A stretch of DNA of 64,000 nucleotides from an uncultured Nocardioides sp. (GTDB lineage Bacteria > Actinomycetota > Actinomycetes > Propionibacteriales > Nocardioidaceae), in the NCBI RefSeq assembly GCF_947488515.1, contig NZ_CANKZF010000002.1:342294-406293 (forward strand), read 5' to 3'. This document shows positions 49,081-58,925 of this stretch, piece after piece. Within the stretch, counting starts at the first letter, position 1; each line of letters opens with the position of its first letter. The notes beneath the pieces are model-generated. The model was not told the DNA's origin and did not search any database. It saw only the letters and a list, made by a program, of their open reading frames with translations. The position numbers and the translations under genes were made by a program.

Positions 49081-49110
49081 TCACATGTGCTAGCCGCCCA
49101 TTCCGTCGTT

Positions 49111-49139
49111 TTGTTCTCCCGTTCACAAACTCCTACAGT
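49111..49139 (+). promoter_or_regulatory. rex promoter with Rex operator (ROP-like site)
   Basis: TTGTTC (49111-49116) and TACAGT (49134-49139), 17 bases apart, form a promoter. The same DNA, 49111-49128, resembles the Rex operator TTGTGA-N6-TTCACAA: the right half TTCACAA is perfect and the left half TTGT is partial. A repressor here would block the -35 and spacer. Streptomyces rex-hemACD is autoregulated in this way. Confidence 0.6.
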
Positions 49140-49181
49140 GGCCGGGTCAGGCGAGGTTCGCCGGACTGGAAAGAAGCAGCT

Positions 49182-49856
49182 GTGACCGCACGGACCCCCG
49201 ACTCTGCCCGGGACATTCCCGAGGCGACTGTCGCCAGGCTTCCCGTGTACCTCCGTGCCCTGACCGGCCTGGCGGACGACGGCACCACGACCTGTTCCAG
49301 CGAGGAGCTCGCCGCGTCGGCGGGCGTCAACAGCGCCAAGCTCCGCAAGGACCTGTCCTACCTCGGCAGCTACGGCACCCGCGGCGTGGGCTACGACGTG
49401 GAGTACCTCCGCTACCAGATCGCCCGCGAGATCGGCGTGACGCAGGACTGGCCGGTCGTCATCGTCGGCATCGGGAACCTCGGTCACGCGCTCGCCAACT
49501 ACTCCGGCTTCCGCAGCCGCGGGTTCCGCGTCGTCGCACTCCTCGACGCCGACCCGGACCGCCACGACGAGGTGGTCGCCGGGCTCGACGTCCGCTCCTT
49601 CGAGGACCTCGAGTCGATCGTCTCGGAGGACGCCGTGTCCATCGGCGTGATCGCGACGCCGGCCGTGGCCGCCCAGTCGGTCGCCGACCGCATGGTCGCC
49701 GCCGGCATCACCAGCATCCTCAACTTCGCCCCGACCGTCCTGACGGTGCCGGAAGGCGTCGACGTACGGAAGGTGGACCTCTCCATCGAGCTGCAGATCC
49801 TCGCCTACCACGAGCAGCGCAAGTCGGGGCTCCCCGCGACGGAGGTGACGGCATGA
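49182..49856 (+). CDS. rex: Redox-sensing transcriptional repressor Rex
   Basis: 224 residues. N-terminal winged helix (ATVARLPVYLRALTGL and EELAASAGVNSAKLRKDLSYLGSYGTRGVGY in parts) and a Rossmann NAD(H) domain starting VVIVGIGNLGHALANY near 93-108. Rex senses the NADH/NAD ratio and represses respiratory genes until NADH rises. GTG 49182 follows GGAAAGAAG; the frame is open further upstream but that would put the promoter inside the gene. The stop overlaps hemA (ATGA), so Rex and heme synthesis are co-expressed. Confidence 0.94.
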   Translation: MTARTPDSARDIPEATVARLPVYLRALTGLADDGTTTCSSEELAASAGVNSAKLRKDLSYLGSYGTRGVGYDVEYLRYQIAREIGVTQDWPVVIVGIGNLGHALANYSGFRSRGFRVVALLDADPDRHDEVVAGLDVRSFEDLESIVSEDAVSIGVIATPAVAAQSVADRMVAAGITSILNFAPTVLTVPEGVDVRKVDLSIELQILAYHEQRKSGLPATEVTA

Positions 49857-51139
49857 GCGTCCTGGTCGTCGGGATCTCGCACAAGTCCGCTCCCGTCGAG
49901 CTGCTCGAGAAGCTCGCGCTCGACGGTGAGAGCGCCACCAAGCTCATCCAGGACGTGATGGGTGGTGAGCACGTCTCCGAGGCGACGGCGATCGTGACCT
50001 GCAACCGCCTCGAGGTCTACGCCGAGGTCGACCGCTTCCACGGCAGCGTGGAGGACCTGTCCGGACTCCTCGTCGCGCGCGCCGAGCAGTCGACCGAGGC
50101 CCTGCTGCCGCACCTCTACGTCCACTACGACGAGGGCGCCGTCTCGCACCTCTTCCAGGTGGCCGCCGGCCTCGACTCGATGGTGGTGGGCGAGGGCCAG
50201 ATCCTCGGCCAGACCCGCGAGGCGCTGCGCGTCGGCCAGGAGCACGGCACCGTCGGCCCGGCCCTCAACACCCTCTTCCAGCAGGCACTCCGCGTCGGCA
50301 AGCGGGCGCACGCCGAGACCGACATCGACCGCGCGGCCCCGTCGCTGGTCACCGCTGCCCTCGAGCGCAGCTCGGTGCCCGTCGCCGGAGCCAAGGCGCT
50401 CGTGATCGGCGCCGGCGCGATGGCCTCCCTCGCGGTCGCCCACCTGTCGCGCAGCGGTGCCGCCAGCATCTCGGTGCTCAACCGCACCGCCGCCCGCGCC
50501 GAGCGGCTCGCCCAGGAGTACGCCGCCGCCTCGTTGCCGCTGGACTCCCTCACCGACGAGCTCGCCACGGCCGACATCGTCATCTCCTGCACCGGGGCTC
50601 CCGAGCCCCTGGTGCGCCTCGCCGACGTCGTCACCGCGCGCGGCAGCAGCCACCGGCCGCTCACCGTGATCGACCTGGCGCTGCCGCACGACGTCGACCC
50701 GTCGCTGGCCGACCTGCCGGGCGTCGAGCTGATCAACCTCGCCGGCCTCGCCGACGAGCTGCGGGGCCTCGAGGCCACCGCGGGCGTCGACGACGTACGC
50801 ACCATCGTCGGGCAGGAGATCAGTGCCTTCCTGGCCGTACGACGCCAGGCGAGCGTGACGCCGACCGTCGTCGCGCTGCGCTCGATGGCCACCTCGGTGG
50901 TCGACGCCGAGATGGAGCGGCTGTCCGCGCGCCTGCCGGGCCTCGACGACGCCACCCGTGCCGAGGTCCTCCACACCGTGCGGCGGGTCGCCGACAAGCT
51001 CCTCCACGAGCCGACCGTCCGGGTCAAGGAGCTGGCCGACGCCGAGCCCGCCGTCTCCTACACCGCCGCGCTGGCCGAGCTCTTCCGGCTCGACCCCGAC
51101 GCCGTGGACGCCATCTCCCGAGCAGAGGGTCAGCCATGA
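49853..51139 (+). CDS. hemA: Glutamyl-tRNA reductase
   Basis: 428 residues, C5 pathway entry enzyme that reduces glutamyl-tRNA to glutamate-1-semialdehyde. The catalytic Cys50 lies in [10 protein letters not shown]; the NADPH Rossmann loop is [15 protein letters not shown] near 184-198, and the [20 protein letters not shown] block [16 protein letters not shown] is near 109. A helical dimerisation domain ends the protein. The HemL partner is encoded further on (56349). Ribosome site GGAGG precedes the overlapping ATG. Confidence 0.96.
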   Translation: MSVLVVGISHKSAPVELLEKLALDGESATKLIQDVMGGEHVSEATAIVTCNRLEVYAEVDRFHGSVEDLSGLLVARAEQSTEALLPHLYVHYDEGAVSHLFQVAAGLDSMVVGEGQILGQTREALRVGQEHGTVGPALNTLFQQALRVGKRAHAETDIDRAAPSLVTAALERSSVPVAGAKALVIGAGAMASLAVAHLSRSGAASISVLNRTAARAERLAQEYAAASLPLDSLTDELATADIVISCTGAPEPLVRLADVVTARGSSHRPLTVIDLALPHDVDPSLADLPGVELINLAGLADELRGLEATAGVDDVRTIVGQEISAFLAVRRQASVTPTVVALRSMATSVVDAEMERLSARLPGLDDATRAEVLHTVRRVADKLLHEPTVRVKELADAEPAVSYTAALAELFRLDPDAVDAISRAEGQP

Positions 51140-52083
51140 GCGGCCGTCCGCTCCGCCTCGGCACCCGCGCCTCCGCCCTGGCCACCACCCAGTCCGGGCT
51201 CGTGGCCGGGCTGGTCGAGGCGCACCTCGGCCGCGAGGTCGAGCTCGTCGAGGTCTCGACCGAGGGTGACCGCAGCGCCGCCCCGCTCGCCCAGATGGGC
51301 GGCACGGGGGTCTTCGTCAGCGCCCTGCGCGACGCGCTCCTCGACGGCCACGTCGACTTCGCCGTCCACTCGCTCAAGGACCTGCCGACCACGCCCGCCG
51401 ACGGCATCGCGCTGGCCGCCGTGCCGGTGCGCGAGGACCCGCGCGACGTGATCGTGGCGCGCGACGGCCTCACGCTCGGCGAGCTGCCCGTGGGCAGCCG
51501 GCTCGGCACGGGCTCCCCGCGTCGGGTCAGCCAGCTCGCAGCCCTGGGCCTCGGCCTGGAGCTCCACGGCATCCGCGGCAACGTCGACACCCGGATCGGC
51601 AAGGTCCGCAGCGGCGAGGTCGACGCGATCGTCCTGGCCCGCGCCGGACTGGCCCGGCTCGGTCGCCTCGACGAGGTGACCGAGGTCCTCGACCCCCTCC
51701 AGATGCTGCCTGCGCCCGGCCAGGGCGCCCTCGCCATCGAGTGCCGCTCCGGCGACACCGAGCTGGTGGCGGCGCTGGCCCGGCTCGACGACCCCGCCAC
51801 CCGCGCCGCGGTCACGGCCGAGCGCGCGGTCCTGTCCACCCTCGAGGCCGGCTGCTCGGCCCCGCTGGGTGCCCTGGCCGAGGTCGTCGAGGGGGAGGAC
51901 GGCGAGGAGCTGTGGCTGCGCGCCGTGGTCCTCTCCGAGGACGGCGGCCTGTCGGTGCGGATGAGCACCACCGGCCCCGTCGCCGCGGCCGAACGGATCG
52001 GTACACGCCTCGCGAGCGACATGCTCGACGAGGGAGCAGCAGACCTGATGGAAGCACCACCAGTGAGGAATCAGCACGCATGA
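51136..52083 (+). CDS. hemC: Porphobilinogen deaminase (hydroxymethylbilane synthase)
   Basis: 315 residues. It assembles four porphobilinogens into hydroxymethylbilane on a dipyrromethane cofactor attached to Cys240 ([14 protein letters not shown]). The substrate-binding arginines are in [11 protein letters not shown] (124-134) and [11 protein letters not shown] (147-157), and the catalytic Asp in [13 protein letters not shown] near 72-84. Overlaps hemA and the next gene by 4 bases each (ATGA). Confidence 0.97.
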   Translation: MSGRPLRLGTRASALATTQSGLVAGLVEAHLGREVELVEVSTEGDRSAAPLAQMGGTGVFVSALRDALLDGHVDFAVHSLKDLPTTPADGIALAAVPVREDPRDVIVARDGLTLGELPVGSRLGTGSPRRVSQLAALGLGLELHGIRGNVDTRIGKVRSGEVDAIVLARAGLARLGRLDEVTEVLDPLQMLPAPGQGALAIECRSGDTELVAALARLDDPATRAAVTAERAVLSTLEAGCSAPLGALAEVVEGEDGEELWLRAVVLSEDGGLSVRMSTTGPVAAAERIGTRLASDMLDEGAADLMEAPPVRNQHA

Positions 52084-53735
52084 CGCGAGTACAGACCCCG
52101 CAGGCCAGCACCGCGCCCACCACCCCCGCCCATGGCTGGGTGTCGTTCGTCGGCAGTGGACCCGGTGACCCGGGCCTGCTGACGGTGCGAGCCGTGGAGC
52201 TCCTCCAGGGTGCCGAGGTGATCGTGACCGAGGCGCCCGAGCACATCGAGCTGGTCCGCCAGGTCCTCGGCCTCGTCGAGGGCCCCGACGGCCTCGTGGG
52301 CGGCCCGGAGATCGTCGACGGCGGCTTCGGCGAGGACGGCCAGCCCCTGACCCACGCAGCCCGCGCCAAGGTCGTCGTACGCCACGGCAAGAAGCAGCGT
52401 GTCGTCCGGCTGATGACCGGTGACCCGTTCCTCTACGCCTCGGGTCCCGAGGAGGCGCAGGCGTGCGTCAAGGCCGGCGTCGGCTTCGACGTCGTCCCCG
52501 GTGTCTCCTCGGTCAGCGCGGTCCCGGCCTACGCCGGCATCCCGCTGACCACCAAGCGCCACAAGGAGATGGCCGTCGTCACCTGCGGTGACAAGGTCGA
52601 CTGGAGCGCCTACGCCGACGACCGCACGCTGGTCCTGCTCTCCGGCGTCGGTAGCATCGGCGAGACCGCGGCCGCGCTGATCGAGGCCGGTCGCTCGCCC
52701 GAGACGCCGGTCGCGATGACCCGCGTGGGCACGACGACCGAGCAGCACACGCTCGTCTCCACGTTGTCCGACATCGCGGCCGACGTCCGCGCCGCGCGCA
52801 TCGCGCCGCCGGCGATCACCGTCATCGGTGAGGTCGTCGACCTGCGCCAGACGCTGTCGTGGTTCGAGACCAAGCCGCTGTTCGGCTGGCGTGCGCTGGT
52901 GCCTCGCACCAAGGAGCAGGCCGGCTCGCTGTCGCGTCGCCTGCGCGAGTACGGCGCCGTGCCCGAGGAGGTGCCGACCATCTCGGTCGAGCCGCCGCGC
53001 AACCCGCTCCAGATGGACAAGGCCGTCCGCGGCCTCGTCGAGGGCCGCTACGAGTGGATCGCCTTCACCTCGGTCAACGCGGTCAAGGCCGTGCGCGAGA
53101 AGTTCGAGGAGTACGGCCTCGACGCCCGCGCGTTCTCCGGCCTGAAGATCGCCGCGGTGGGCGACAAGACCGCCCAGGCGATCGCCGCCTGGGGCCTGCG
53201 TGCCGACCTCGTCCCGTCCGGCGACCAGTCCGCTGCCGGCCTGCTCGAGGAGTGGCCGCCCTACGACGAGGTGCTCGACCCGATCAACCGGGTCTTCCTG
53301 CCCCGCGCCGACATCGCGACGGAGAACCTCGTCGCCGGCCTGGTCGACCTCGGCTGGGAGTGCGACGACGTCACCGCCTACCGCACGGTGCGGGCCACCC
53401 CGCCGCCGGCACCGGTCCGCGACGCCATCAAGACCGGCAAGTTCGACGCGGTCGTCTTCACCTCGTCCTCGACGGTCCGCAACCTCGTCGGCATCGCCGG
53501 CAAGCCGCACCCGTCGACGATCATCGCGGTGATCGGCCCGCAGACGGCCAAGACCGCCGAGGAGCACGGTCTCCGGGTCGACGTGCTGGCCCCGACGCCC
53601 GACGTCGAGGTCCTCGTCGATGCCCTCGCCGACTTCGGCGCGGCACGACGCCTCTCGATGCTCGAGGCCGGCGAGCCGGTCACGCGCCCGAGCGAGCGCA
53701 CCGCGTCGGGTCGCCGCAAGGCCCGCGCCAAGTAG
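52080..53735 (+). CDS. Fused uroporphyrinogen-III C-methyltransferase and uroporphyrinogen-III synthase
   Basis: 551 residues with two enzymes in one chain. The N-terminal half (about 20-250) is a SUMT/CobA-type methyltransferase with [19 protein letters not shown] and [15 protein letters not shown], which makes precorrin-2 for siroheme and B12. The C-terminal half (about 265-525) is HemD, with [27 protein letters not shown], and [12 protein letters not shown]. The fusion is normal in actinobacteria (Streptomyces CysG2 type, M. tuberculosis HemD) and sits at the branch point between heme and siroheme. A basic tail ([11 protein letters not shown]) ends it. Confidence 0.93.
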   Translation: MTRVQTPQASTAPTTPAHGWVSFVGSGPGDPGLLTVRAVELLQGAEVIVTEAPEHIELVRQVLGLVEGPDGLVGGPEIVDGGFGEDGQPLTHAARAKVVVRHGKKQRVVRLMTGDPFLYASGPEEAQACVKAGVGFDVVPGVSSVSAVPAYAGIPLTTKRHKEMAVVTCGDKVDWSAYADDRTLVLLSGVGSIGETAAALIEAGRSPETPVAMTRVGTTTEQHTLVSTLSDIAADVRAARIAPPAITVIGEVVDLRQTLSWFETKPLFGWRALVPRTKEQAGSLSRRLREYGAVPEEVPTISVEPPRNPLQMDKAVRGLVEGRYEWIAFTSVNAVKAVREKFEEYGLDARAFSGLKIAAVGDKTAQAIAAWGLRADLVPSGDQSAAGLLEEWPPYDEVLDPINRVFLPRADIATENLVAGLVDLGWECDDVTAYRTVRATPPPAPVRDAIKTGKFDAVVFTSSSTVRNLVGIAGKPHPSTIIAVIGPQTAKTAEEHGLRVDVLAPTPDVEVLVDALADFGAARRLSMLEAGEPVTRPSERTASGRRKARAK

Positions 53736-53766
53736 CTCGCACCCGCCGCTGGGGAAGGATGGAGAA

Positions 53767-54762
53767 GTGACCGAGGAGACGCACGTCCAGGGCCCGACCA
53801 TCCGACCCCGGCGGCTGCGGCGCACCCCCGCGCTGCGCCGCATGGTCGCCGAGACCCACGTGGTGCCCAGCTCGCTGGTCCTGCCGGTCTTCATCCGTGA
53901 GTCTCTCTCGGACCCGCACCCGATCTCCTCGATGCCGGGTGTCGTCCAGCACTCCCGCGACTCGCTCAAGCGGGCGGTCGCCGAGGCGGCCGAGCTCGGC
54001 CTCGGCGGGGTGATGCTCTTCGGCATCCCCGAGCACAAGGACGCCACGGGCTCCGGCGCGCTCGACCCGGCCGGCGTGCTCAACCTCGCCATCACCGACG
54101 TCGTCGCCGAGGTGGGCGACCAGCTCACGGTGATGTCGGACCTGTGCCTCGACGAGTTCACCGACCACGGCCACTGCGGCCTGCTCACGCCCGACGGCGA
54201 GGTCGACAACGACCAGACCCTGGCGGCGTACGCCGAGATGGCTCTCGCGCAGGCCGCGGCCGGGGTCGACATGGTCGGCCCCAGCGGGATGATGGACGGC
54301 CAGGTCGCCGTCGTCCGCAAGGCGCTCGACGACGCCGGCCACAGCCACGTGTCCGTGCTGGCGTACTCCGCGAAGTACGCCTCCGCCTTCTTCGGCCCCT
54401 TCCGCGAGGCCGTCGACTCCTCGCTCGTCGGCGATCGCCGCACCTACCAGCAGGACCCTGCCAACGCCCTCGAGGGCGTCCGGGAGGTGCTCCTCGACGT
54501 CGCCGAGGGCGCCGACCTCGTGATGGTGAAGCCGGCCCTGCCCTACCTCGACGTCGTGCGCAGGGTGCGCGACGCCGTCGACGTGCCGGTCGCCGCCTAC
54601 AACGTCTCCGGCGAGTACGCCATGCTCGAGGCCGCCGCGGCCAACGGCTGGATCGACCGCGAGGCCGCCATCCTGGAGACCCTGACCTCGATCCGCCGCG
54701 CCGGGGCCGACGTCATCCTCACCTACTGGGCCTCCGAGGCCGCCCGCCTGCTGCGCGCCTGA
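53767..54762 (+). CDS. hemB: Delta-aminolevulinic acid dehydratase (porphobilinogen synthase)
   Basis: 331 residues. It condenses two 5-aminolevulinates. The Schiff-base lysines are in [18 protein letters not shown] (near 202) and [10 protein letters not shown] (near 258). The metal-binding region reads [14 protein letters not shown], lacking the complete CX1CX7C zinc triplet, as expected for Mg/K-dependent bacterial forms. GTG 53767 follows GGATGGAG; it starts 31 bases after the fused gene. Confidence 0.95.
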   Translation: MTEETHVQGPTIRPRRLRRTPALRRMVAETHVVPSSLVLPVFIRESLSDPHPISSMPGVVQHSRDSLKRAVAEAAELGLGGVMLFGIPEHKDATGSGALDPAGVLNLAITDVVAEVGDQLTVMSDLCLDEFTDHGHCGLLTPDGEVDNDQTLAAYAEMALAQAAAGVDMVGPSGMMDGQVAVVRKALDDAGHSHVSVLAYSAKYASAFFGPFREAVDSSLVGDRRTYQQDPANALEGVREVLLDVAEGADLVMVKPALPYLDVVRRVRDAVDVPVAAYNVSGEYAMLEAAAANGWIDREAAILETLTSIRRAGADVILTYWASEAARLLRA

Positions 54763-54941
54763 GCAGTGTTGTTGGCGCTCGCTCCGCTCACGCGTGCTCG
54801 GCGCCCTTCAAGACGTCGTCTTCCCTCCTCGCTCCCGAGCTGCCTCGCTGCGCTCGTCGCGCTCGCTCGTTCGTCAGTCCAGACGACGTCGGGCGCTGAG
54901 CGCGGTGGCGGGGGCACCGCCGGACGTGAAGCTGGCTGAGC
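54763..54941. other. 179-base gap between hemB and the convergent transglycosylase gene
   Basis: Low-complexity GCTCGCTCCGCTC-like runs and a short AAGACG/CGTCTT inverted repeat (54809-54821 region) are visible. I see no gene, RNA or clear terminator. Confidence 0.4.
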
Positions 54942-56153
54942 TCAGGGGTTGAGGAGGTTCGCGATGCATGCGCTGAGCGCGACCACGTCCAGCTCCGAGA
55001 TCCCGGAAGCGATGCACTGTGCCCGTGCTCCTGCTTCGGTGAGGATCGTGGGGACGACGGTCGGGACGGCGGTGGTCGGGAGCGTCGGCAGCGGCGTCGT
55101 CGGGTCGACGGTCGGCACGACCGTCGGGTCCTTGGTCGGGTCCTTGGTCGGGTCCTTGGTGGGGTCCTGGGTCGGCGACTGCGTCGGGTCCTGGGTGGGG
55201 GTGGGGCTCTGCGTCTGGGTCGGGCTCTGGGTCGGGGTCTGCGTGGCGGTCGGGTTCTTGGTGGGGGAGGACTCGTCGTCCTTCCCGCCGTTGTCTCCGT
55301 TGCCGCCCTTCCCGCCGCCGTTGCCGCCCTTGCCGCCGCCGGTCGAGGAGGTGGGGTCGGGGGCGATCACCCCGGAGGGGGGCGTCGAGCTCGGCACGGC
55401 GCTGAAGTCGCCGTCCATGTAGGCCTGCATGATCTCCAGCACCAGGTCGACGTAGTCGTTGGAGTGGTTGTAGCGGTAGACCGAGGCCCGCTGGCCCTTC
55501 TCCGACGACAGGTCGTCGTCGCCGGAGCAGAGGTAGACGGCGGTCGCGAGGGCCGCGTCGTCGACGTCCTGCGGGTCGCGGGTGCCGTCGTTGTCGCCGT
55601 CGACCCCGACCACCGACCACGTCGAGGGGATGAACTGCATCGGACCCACGGCCCGGTCGAAGCGGGTGTCGTCGTCGTACTGCCCGGCGTCGGTGTCGAG
55701 GATCCGCTGGGTGTCGTTCTTGCCGTTGAGAGGGATGCCGAAGATGCCGGGACGGGCGACGCCGCGGTCGTCGAGGGCGTTGCCCCCGAAGCGGCCGTGG
55801 TCGGACTCGACCCGGCCGATCGCGGCGATCAGCTCCCACGGGAGGTTGCAGCCCTTGTCGGCCTCGTTGATCACGGCCTCGGCGCGCTGGTAGGCGGAGA
55901 GTGCGGCCTGGGGGATGTCGCTGGCGGAGCCGGGGGTGAGCGAGGCGGCGCGGCTCACCGCGTCGCCCACGCTGGCCGGCGCCTCGATCGCGGCGGTCGG
56001 CAGGACGGTGCCGTCGGGGAGGGTGTGCGTGCCGTCGGGGTCGGCGCTCGCCGGGTCGACGCCGACGCCTGCGAGGTCGGCGGTCCACGCGGCGGAGAGC
56101 ACCGCCAGCGGGATGATGGCGATCGCTCGGTGCAGTCGGGTGGAACTCGACAT
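54942..56153 (-). CDS. Secreted lytic murein transglycosylase (SLT/MltB-like)
   Basis: 403 residues. Signal peptide (about 1-38, [18 protein letters not shown]). The transglycosylase domain at about 95-255 has the catalytic Glu in [16 protein letters not shown] and the MltB-like [18 protein letters not shown] and [18 protein letters not shown]. It cleaves peptidoglycan glycan strands. A long C-terminal low-complexity region of Gly/Lys and [13 protein letters not shown] repeats follows, then a small end with two cysteines ([13 protein letters not shown]). Start ATG 56153 follows AAGGGGAG. Its role is cell-wall remodelling or resuscitation. Confidence 0.85.
   Translation of the reverse strand: MSSSTRLHRAIAIIPLAVLSAAWTADLAGVGVDPASADPDGTHTLPDGTVLPTAAIEAPASVGDAVSRAASLTPGSASDIPQAALSAYQRAEAVINEADKGCNLPWELIAAIGRVESDHGRFGGNALDDRGVARPGIFGIPLNGKNDTQRILDTDAGQYDDDTRFDRAVGPMQFIPSTWSVVGVDGDNDGTRDPQDVDDAALATAVYLCSGDDDLSSEKGQRASVYRYNHSNDYVDLVLEIMQAYMDGDFSAVPSSTPPSGVIAPDPTSSTGGGKGGNGGGKGGNGDNGGKDDESSPTKNPTATQTPTQSPTQTQSPTPTQDPTQSPTQDPTKDPTKDPTKDPTVVPTVDPTTPLPTLPTTAVPTVVPTILTEAGARAQCIASGISELDVVALSACIANLLNP
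55124..55170 (-). repeat. 12-bp tandem repeats in the transglycosylase tail
   Basis: A GGGTCCTTGGTC-type unit recurs three times or more on the plus strand, encoding DPTK repeats; neighbouring DNA to about 55260 has related TQSPT units. The region is a likely site of length variation. Confidence 0.75.
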
Positions 56154-56348
56154 GTCGTGCGCACTCCCCTTGGTCGTCCCGTGGTCCGGCGTGGAGTCCT
56201 CGTACCCCCTCCGGGCACGTCCACACCTCGTCAACGACGATTCGTCACACCAAGTTACGCGCGCGTCGCCTGTGCGCCAACCCACATCCGTGGGAAGCCC
56301 GCGCGCACCGAATGGGGATCCCTTGCGCGCCTGCGTGACAATGACCCG
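56154..56348. promoter_or_regulatory. Divergent promoter region, transglycosylase / hemL
   Basis: 195 bases without a gene. For hemL, GACAAT lies 6 bases before GTG 56349 (leaderless geometry). On the minus strand TAACTT (complement near 56253-56258) could serve the transglycosylase, leaving a leader of about 90 bases. I looked for a c-di-AMP riboswitch here, since these often precede cell-wall hydrolase genes in actinobacteria, but did not find its conserved core with confidence. Confidence 0.4.
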
Positions 56349-57677
56349 GTGACCTCCGCGACCATCCCCTCGACGACCGCGGCCAGCGAAGCCTGGTTCG
56401 AGCGTGCCCGGGCCGTGACGCCCGGCGGCGTGAACTCGCCCGTCCGCGCGTTCACCGCGGTCGGCGGGACGCCGCGCTTCATCACCTCCGCCTCGGGAGC
56501 CTGGCTCACCGACGCCGACGGCAACGACTACGTCGACCTGATCTGCTCGTGGGGCCCGATGCTGCTCGGCCACGCGCACCCCGACGTGCAGGCGGCCGTG
56601 GCCGGTGCGGTGGCCCGCGGCACGTCGTACGGCACCCCGACGGAGCCTGAGGTCGAGCTGGCCGAGGAGATCGTGCGGCGTACGCCGGTCGAGCGGGTCC
56701 GCTTCGTCTCCTCCGGCACCGAGGCCACCATGTCGGCGATCCGGCTGGCGCGCGGCGCGACCGGTCGCGACCTCGTCGTGAAGTTCGCCGGCTGCTACCA
56801 CGGCCACGTCGACCCCCTGCTGGCCGAGGCCGGCTCGGGCGTCGCGACGCTGGCGGTGCCCGGCACCAGCGGCGTGCCCGCGACGTCGGCCGCCGAGACG
56901 CTCGTCCTGCCCTACAACGACCGCGCCGCCGTGGCGGCCGCCTTCGAGGCCCACGGGTCGCGGATCGCGTGCCTGATCACGGAGGCCTCGCCGGGCAACA
57001 TGGGCGTCGTGCCGCCGGCGCCGGGCTTCAACGCCTTCCTCGCCGAGACCTGCCGCGCCCACGGCGCCCTGTTCATCAGCGACGAGGTGATGACCGGCTT
57101 CCGCGCGACCGAGCAGGGCGGGTGGGGCCTCGACGGCGCCGTCGAGGGCTGGACGCCCGACCTGATGACCTTCGGCAAGGTGATGGGCGGCGGGTTCCCG
57201 GCAGCGGCCTTCGGTGGTCGCGCCGACCTGATGGCCCACCTCGCGCCCGAGGGCCCCGTCTACCAGGCCGGCACGCTCTCGGGGAACCCGGTCGCCACGA
57301 CGGCCGGCCTCGCCACCCTGCGGCTCGCGACGCCCGACGTCTACGCGCAGCTCGACGCCACCGCGCAGACGATCCGCGCCGCCGCCTCCGAGCACCTCCA
57401 GGTGGCCGGGGTCCCGCACGTCGTCCAGACCGCCGGCACCATGTTCTCGGTGTTCTTCCGCGACGGCGCGGTCCGCGACTTCGCCGGGGCGAGCCAGCAG
57501 GACACCGGCGCCTACGCCGCGTTCTTCCACTCGATGCTCGACCAGGGCGTCTACCTGCCCCCGTCGGCGTACGAGGCGTGGTTCGTCTCCTCGGCGCACG
57601 ACGACCGGGCCCTGTCCACCATCATCGATGCCCTGCCGGCCGCCGCGTCCGCGGCCGCTGCGGCGGGAGGTCACTGA
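56349..57677 (+). CDS. hemL: Glutamate-1-semialdehyde 2,1-aminomutase
   Basis: 442 residues. It converts glutamate-1-semialdehyde to 5-aminolevulinate, the step after HemA. PLP class-III aminotransferase: start [48 protein letters not shown], and the PLP lysine in [12 protein letters not shown]. The C-terminus ends in an Ala-rich run. It uses GTG 56349. It stands apart from hemACDB by the divergent transglycosylase gene, but heads the cytochrome c maturation genes, as Rv0524-Rv0529 do. Confidence 0.96.
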   Translation: MTSATIPSTTAASEAWFERARAVTPGGVNSPVRAFTAVGGTPRFITSASGAWLTDADGNDYVDLICSWGPMLLGHAHPDVQAAVAGAVARGTSYGTPTEPEVELAEEIVRRTPVERVRFVSSGTEATMSAIRLARGATGRDLVVKFAGCYHGHVDPLLAEAGSGVATLAVPGTSGVPATSAAETLVLPYNDRAAVAAAFEAHGSRIACLITEASPGNMGVVPPAPGFNAFLAETCRAHGALFISDEVMTGFRATEQGGWGLDGAVEGWTPDLMTFGKVMGGGFPAAAFGGRADLMAHLAPEGPVYQAGTLSGNPVATTAGLATLRLATPDVYAQLDATAQTIRAAASEHLQVAGVPHVVQTAGTMFSVFFRDGAVRDFAGASQQDTGAYAAFFHSMLDQGVYLPPSAYEAWFVSSAHDDRALSTIIDALPAAASAAAAAGGH

Positions 57678-57678
57678 C

Positions 57679-58356
57679 ATGGGAGTCCAGACCATCGTCC
57701 ACCTGCTCCGCCACGGTGAGGTCCACAACCCCGGTGGCGTCCTCTACGGCCGGATGGACGGGTTCCACCTGTCCGACCTCGGCAACCAGATGGCGCAGCG
57801 GATCGCGGACACGATCGGCGACCGCGACATCGTCCACCTCCGTACGTCGCCGCTCGAGCGGGCGCAGGAGACCCTCGCGCCGCTGGCGGCGCGGCTCGCG
57901 ATCACTCCGCAGCTCGACCCGCGGGTGATCGAGTCGGGCAACAAGTTCCAGGGCATCGACTTCGGCGACGGCGCGAAGACGTTCCTCAAGCGCCCCGGCC
58001 TGCTGCGCCACATGTACAACCCGTTCAAGCCGTCGTGGGGCGAGCCCTACGACGAGATCGCCGGCCGGATGATGGCGGCGGTCCACGACGCACGCGAGTC
58101 CGCGGCCGGCCACGAGGCCGTCGTGGTGTCCCACCAGCTGCCCATCTGGACGACGCGGCTGTTCCTGGAGAGGCGCAGCTACCTCCACCACCCCAAGACC
58201 CGCCAGTGCACGCTGTGCTCGCTGACGAGCGTCGTCTTCGACGACGACCGGGTGACGCAGGTCCGCTACTCCGAGCCCGCCGGCGACCTGATCCCGGTGG
58301 GCGACCGCTCCGCCCCGTTCTCGGCCGGTGGAGCCCCACAGGAGGACCGGCCCTGA
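57679..58356 (+). CDS. Histidine phosphatase-family protein (phosphoglycerate-mutase-like)
   Basis: 225 residues. The catalytic RHG motif LLRHGEVHNPGG is at 9-20, with the second His in VVVSHQLPIW near 138-147 and an Arg in TSPLERAQETL near 56. It matches the Rv0525 position between hemL and the thioredoxin-like gene. Substrate unknown; broad phosphatase activity is possible. Ribosome site GGGAGG precedes ATG 57679. Its TGA overlaps the unusual CTG start of the next gene. Confidence 0.9.
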   Translation: MGVQTIVHLLRHGEVHNPGGVLYGRMDGFHLSDLGNQMAQRIADTIGDRDIVHLRTSPLERAQETLAPLAARLAITPQLDPRVIESGNKFQGIDFGDGAKTFLKRPGLLRHMYNPFKPSWGEPYDEIAGRMMAAVHDARESAAGHEAVVVSHQLPIWTTRLFLERRSYLHHPKTRQCTLCSLTSVVFDDDRVTQVRYSEPAGDLIPVGDRSAPFSAGGAPQEDRP

Positions 58357-58925
58357 AGCTCGCCCGTCTGCTCATCGGCCCGCTCCTGGGCCTCGCCTGC
58401 CTGCTCGCGCTCGCAGGTTGCTCCGGCCTGTCCGGGACCGGCGACAAGGGCTACATCTCCGGGACCGGCGTCCCGACGGAGGTGGCGCCGGCCGACCGCG
58501 GCGAGCCCGTCGACCTCACCGGCACCGACCTCGAGGGCGGCGACGTCGACCTCGCGGACCTGCGCGGCGGGCCGGTCGTCGTCAACGTCTGGGCGTCGTG
58601 GTGCCCGCCGTGCATCAAGGAGCAGCCCGACCTCAACGAGGCCGCCGCTGCCCTCGGCGACGACGTGCAGTTCATCGGCCTCAACATCCGTGACGCCTCG
58701 CAGGACGACGCCGCGGCCTACGTCCGCGACCTCGACGTGCCCTACTCCTCGATCTACTCCGCCGACGGCTCTGCGCTGCTGCCGTTCGCCGGCACCCTGA
58801 CGCCGCGGTCCATCCCGAGCACGGTCGTCCTCGACGCCGAGGGTCGGGTCGCGGCGTCGGTCAACGGCCGGATCCCGACCACGCAGACGCTGGTCTCGCT
58901 CGTCGAGGCGGTCCGGGATGAGTGA
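58353..58925 (+). CDS. TlpA/ResA-like thioredoxin lipoprotein of cytochrome c maturation, CTG start
   Basis: 190 residues. Lipoprotein signal with lipobox LAGC (LLALAGCSGLSG), then a thioredoxin fold with WASWCPPC near 80-87 and the cis-Pro loop IPSTVVLD. It reduces the cysteines of apocytochrome c outside the membrane. No ATG, GTG or TTG lies in frame between the upstream stop region and the lipobox; CTG 58353 follows AGGAGG at 58340-58345 and overlaps the previous stop (CTGA), so I take CTG as the initiator. Overlaps ccdA by 8 bases. Confidence 0.87.
   Translation: MKLARLLIGPLLGLACLLALAGCSGLSGTGDKGYISGTGVPTEVAPADRGEPVDLTGTDLEGGDVDLADLRGGPVVVNVWASWCPPCIKEQPDLNEAAAALGDDVQFIGLNIRDASQDDAAAYVRDLDVPYSSIYSADGSALLPFAGTLTPRSIPSTVVLDAEGRVAASVNGRIPTTQTLVSLVEAVRDE

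Noticed and set aside
56154..56348. c-di-AMP (ydaO) riboswitch before the transglycosylase
   Set aside because: The conserved core could not be aligned by eye; context alone is not enough. A covariance search would decide.
58918..58925. Frameshift between the TlpA-like and ccdA genes
   Set aside because: The 8-base overlap is normal translational coupling; both proteins are complete.
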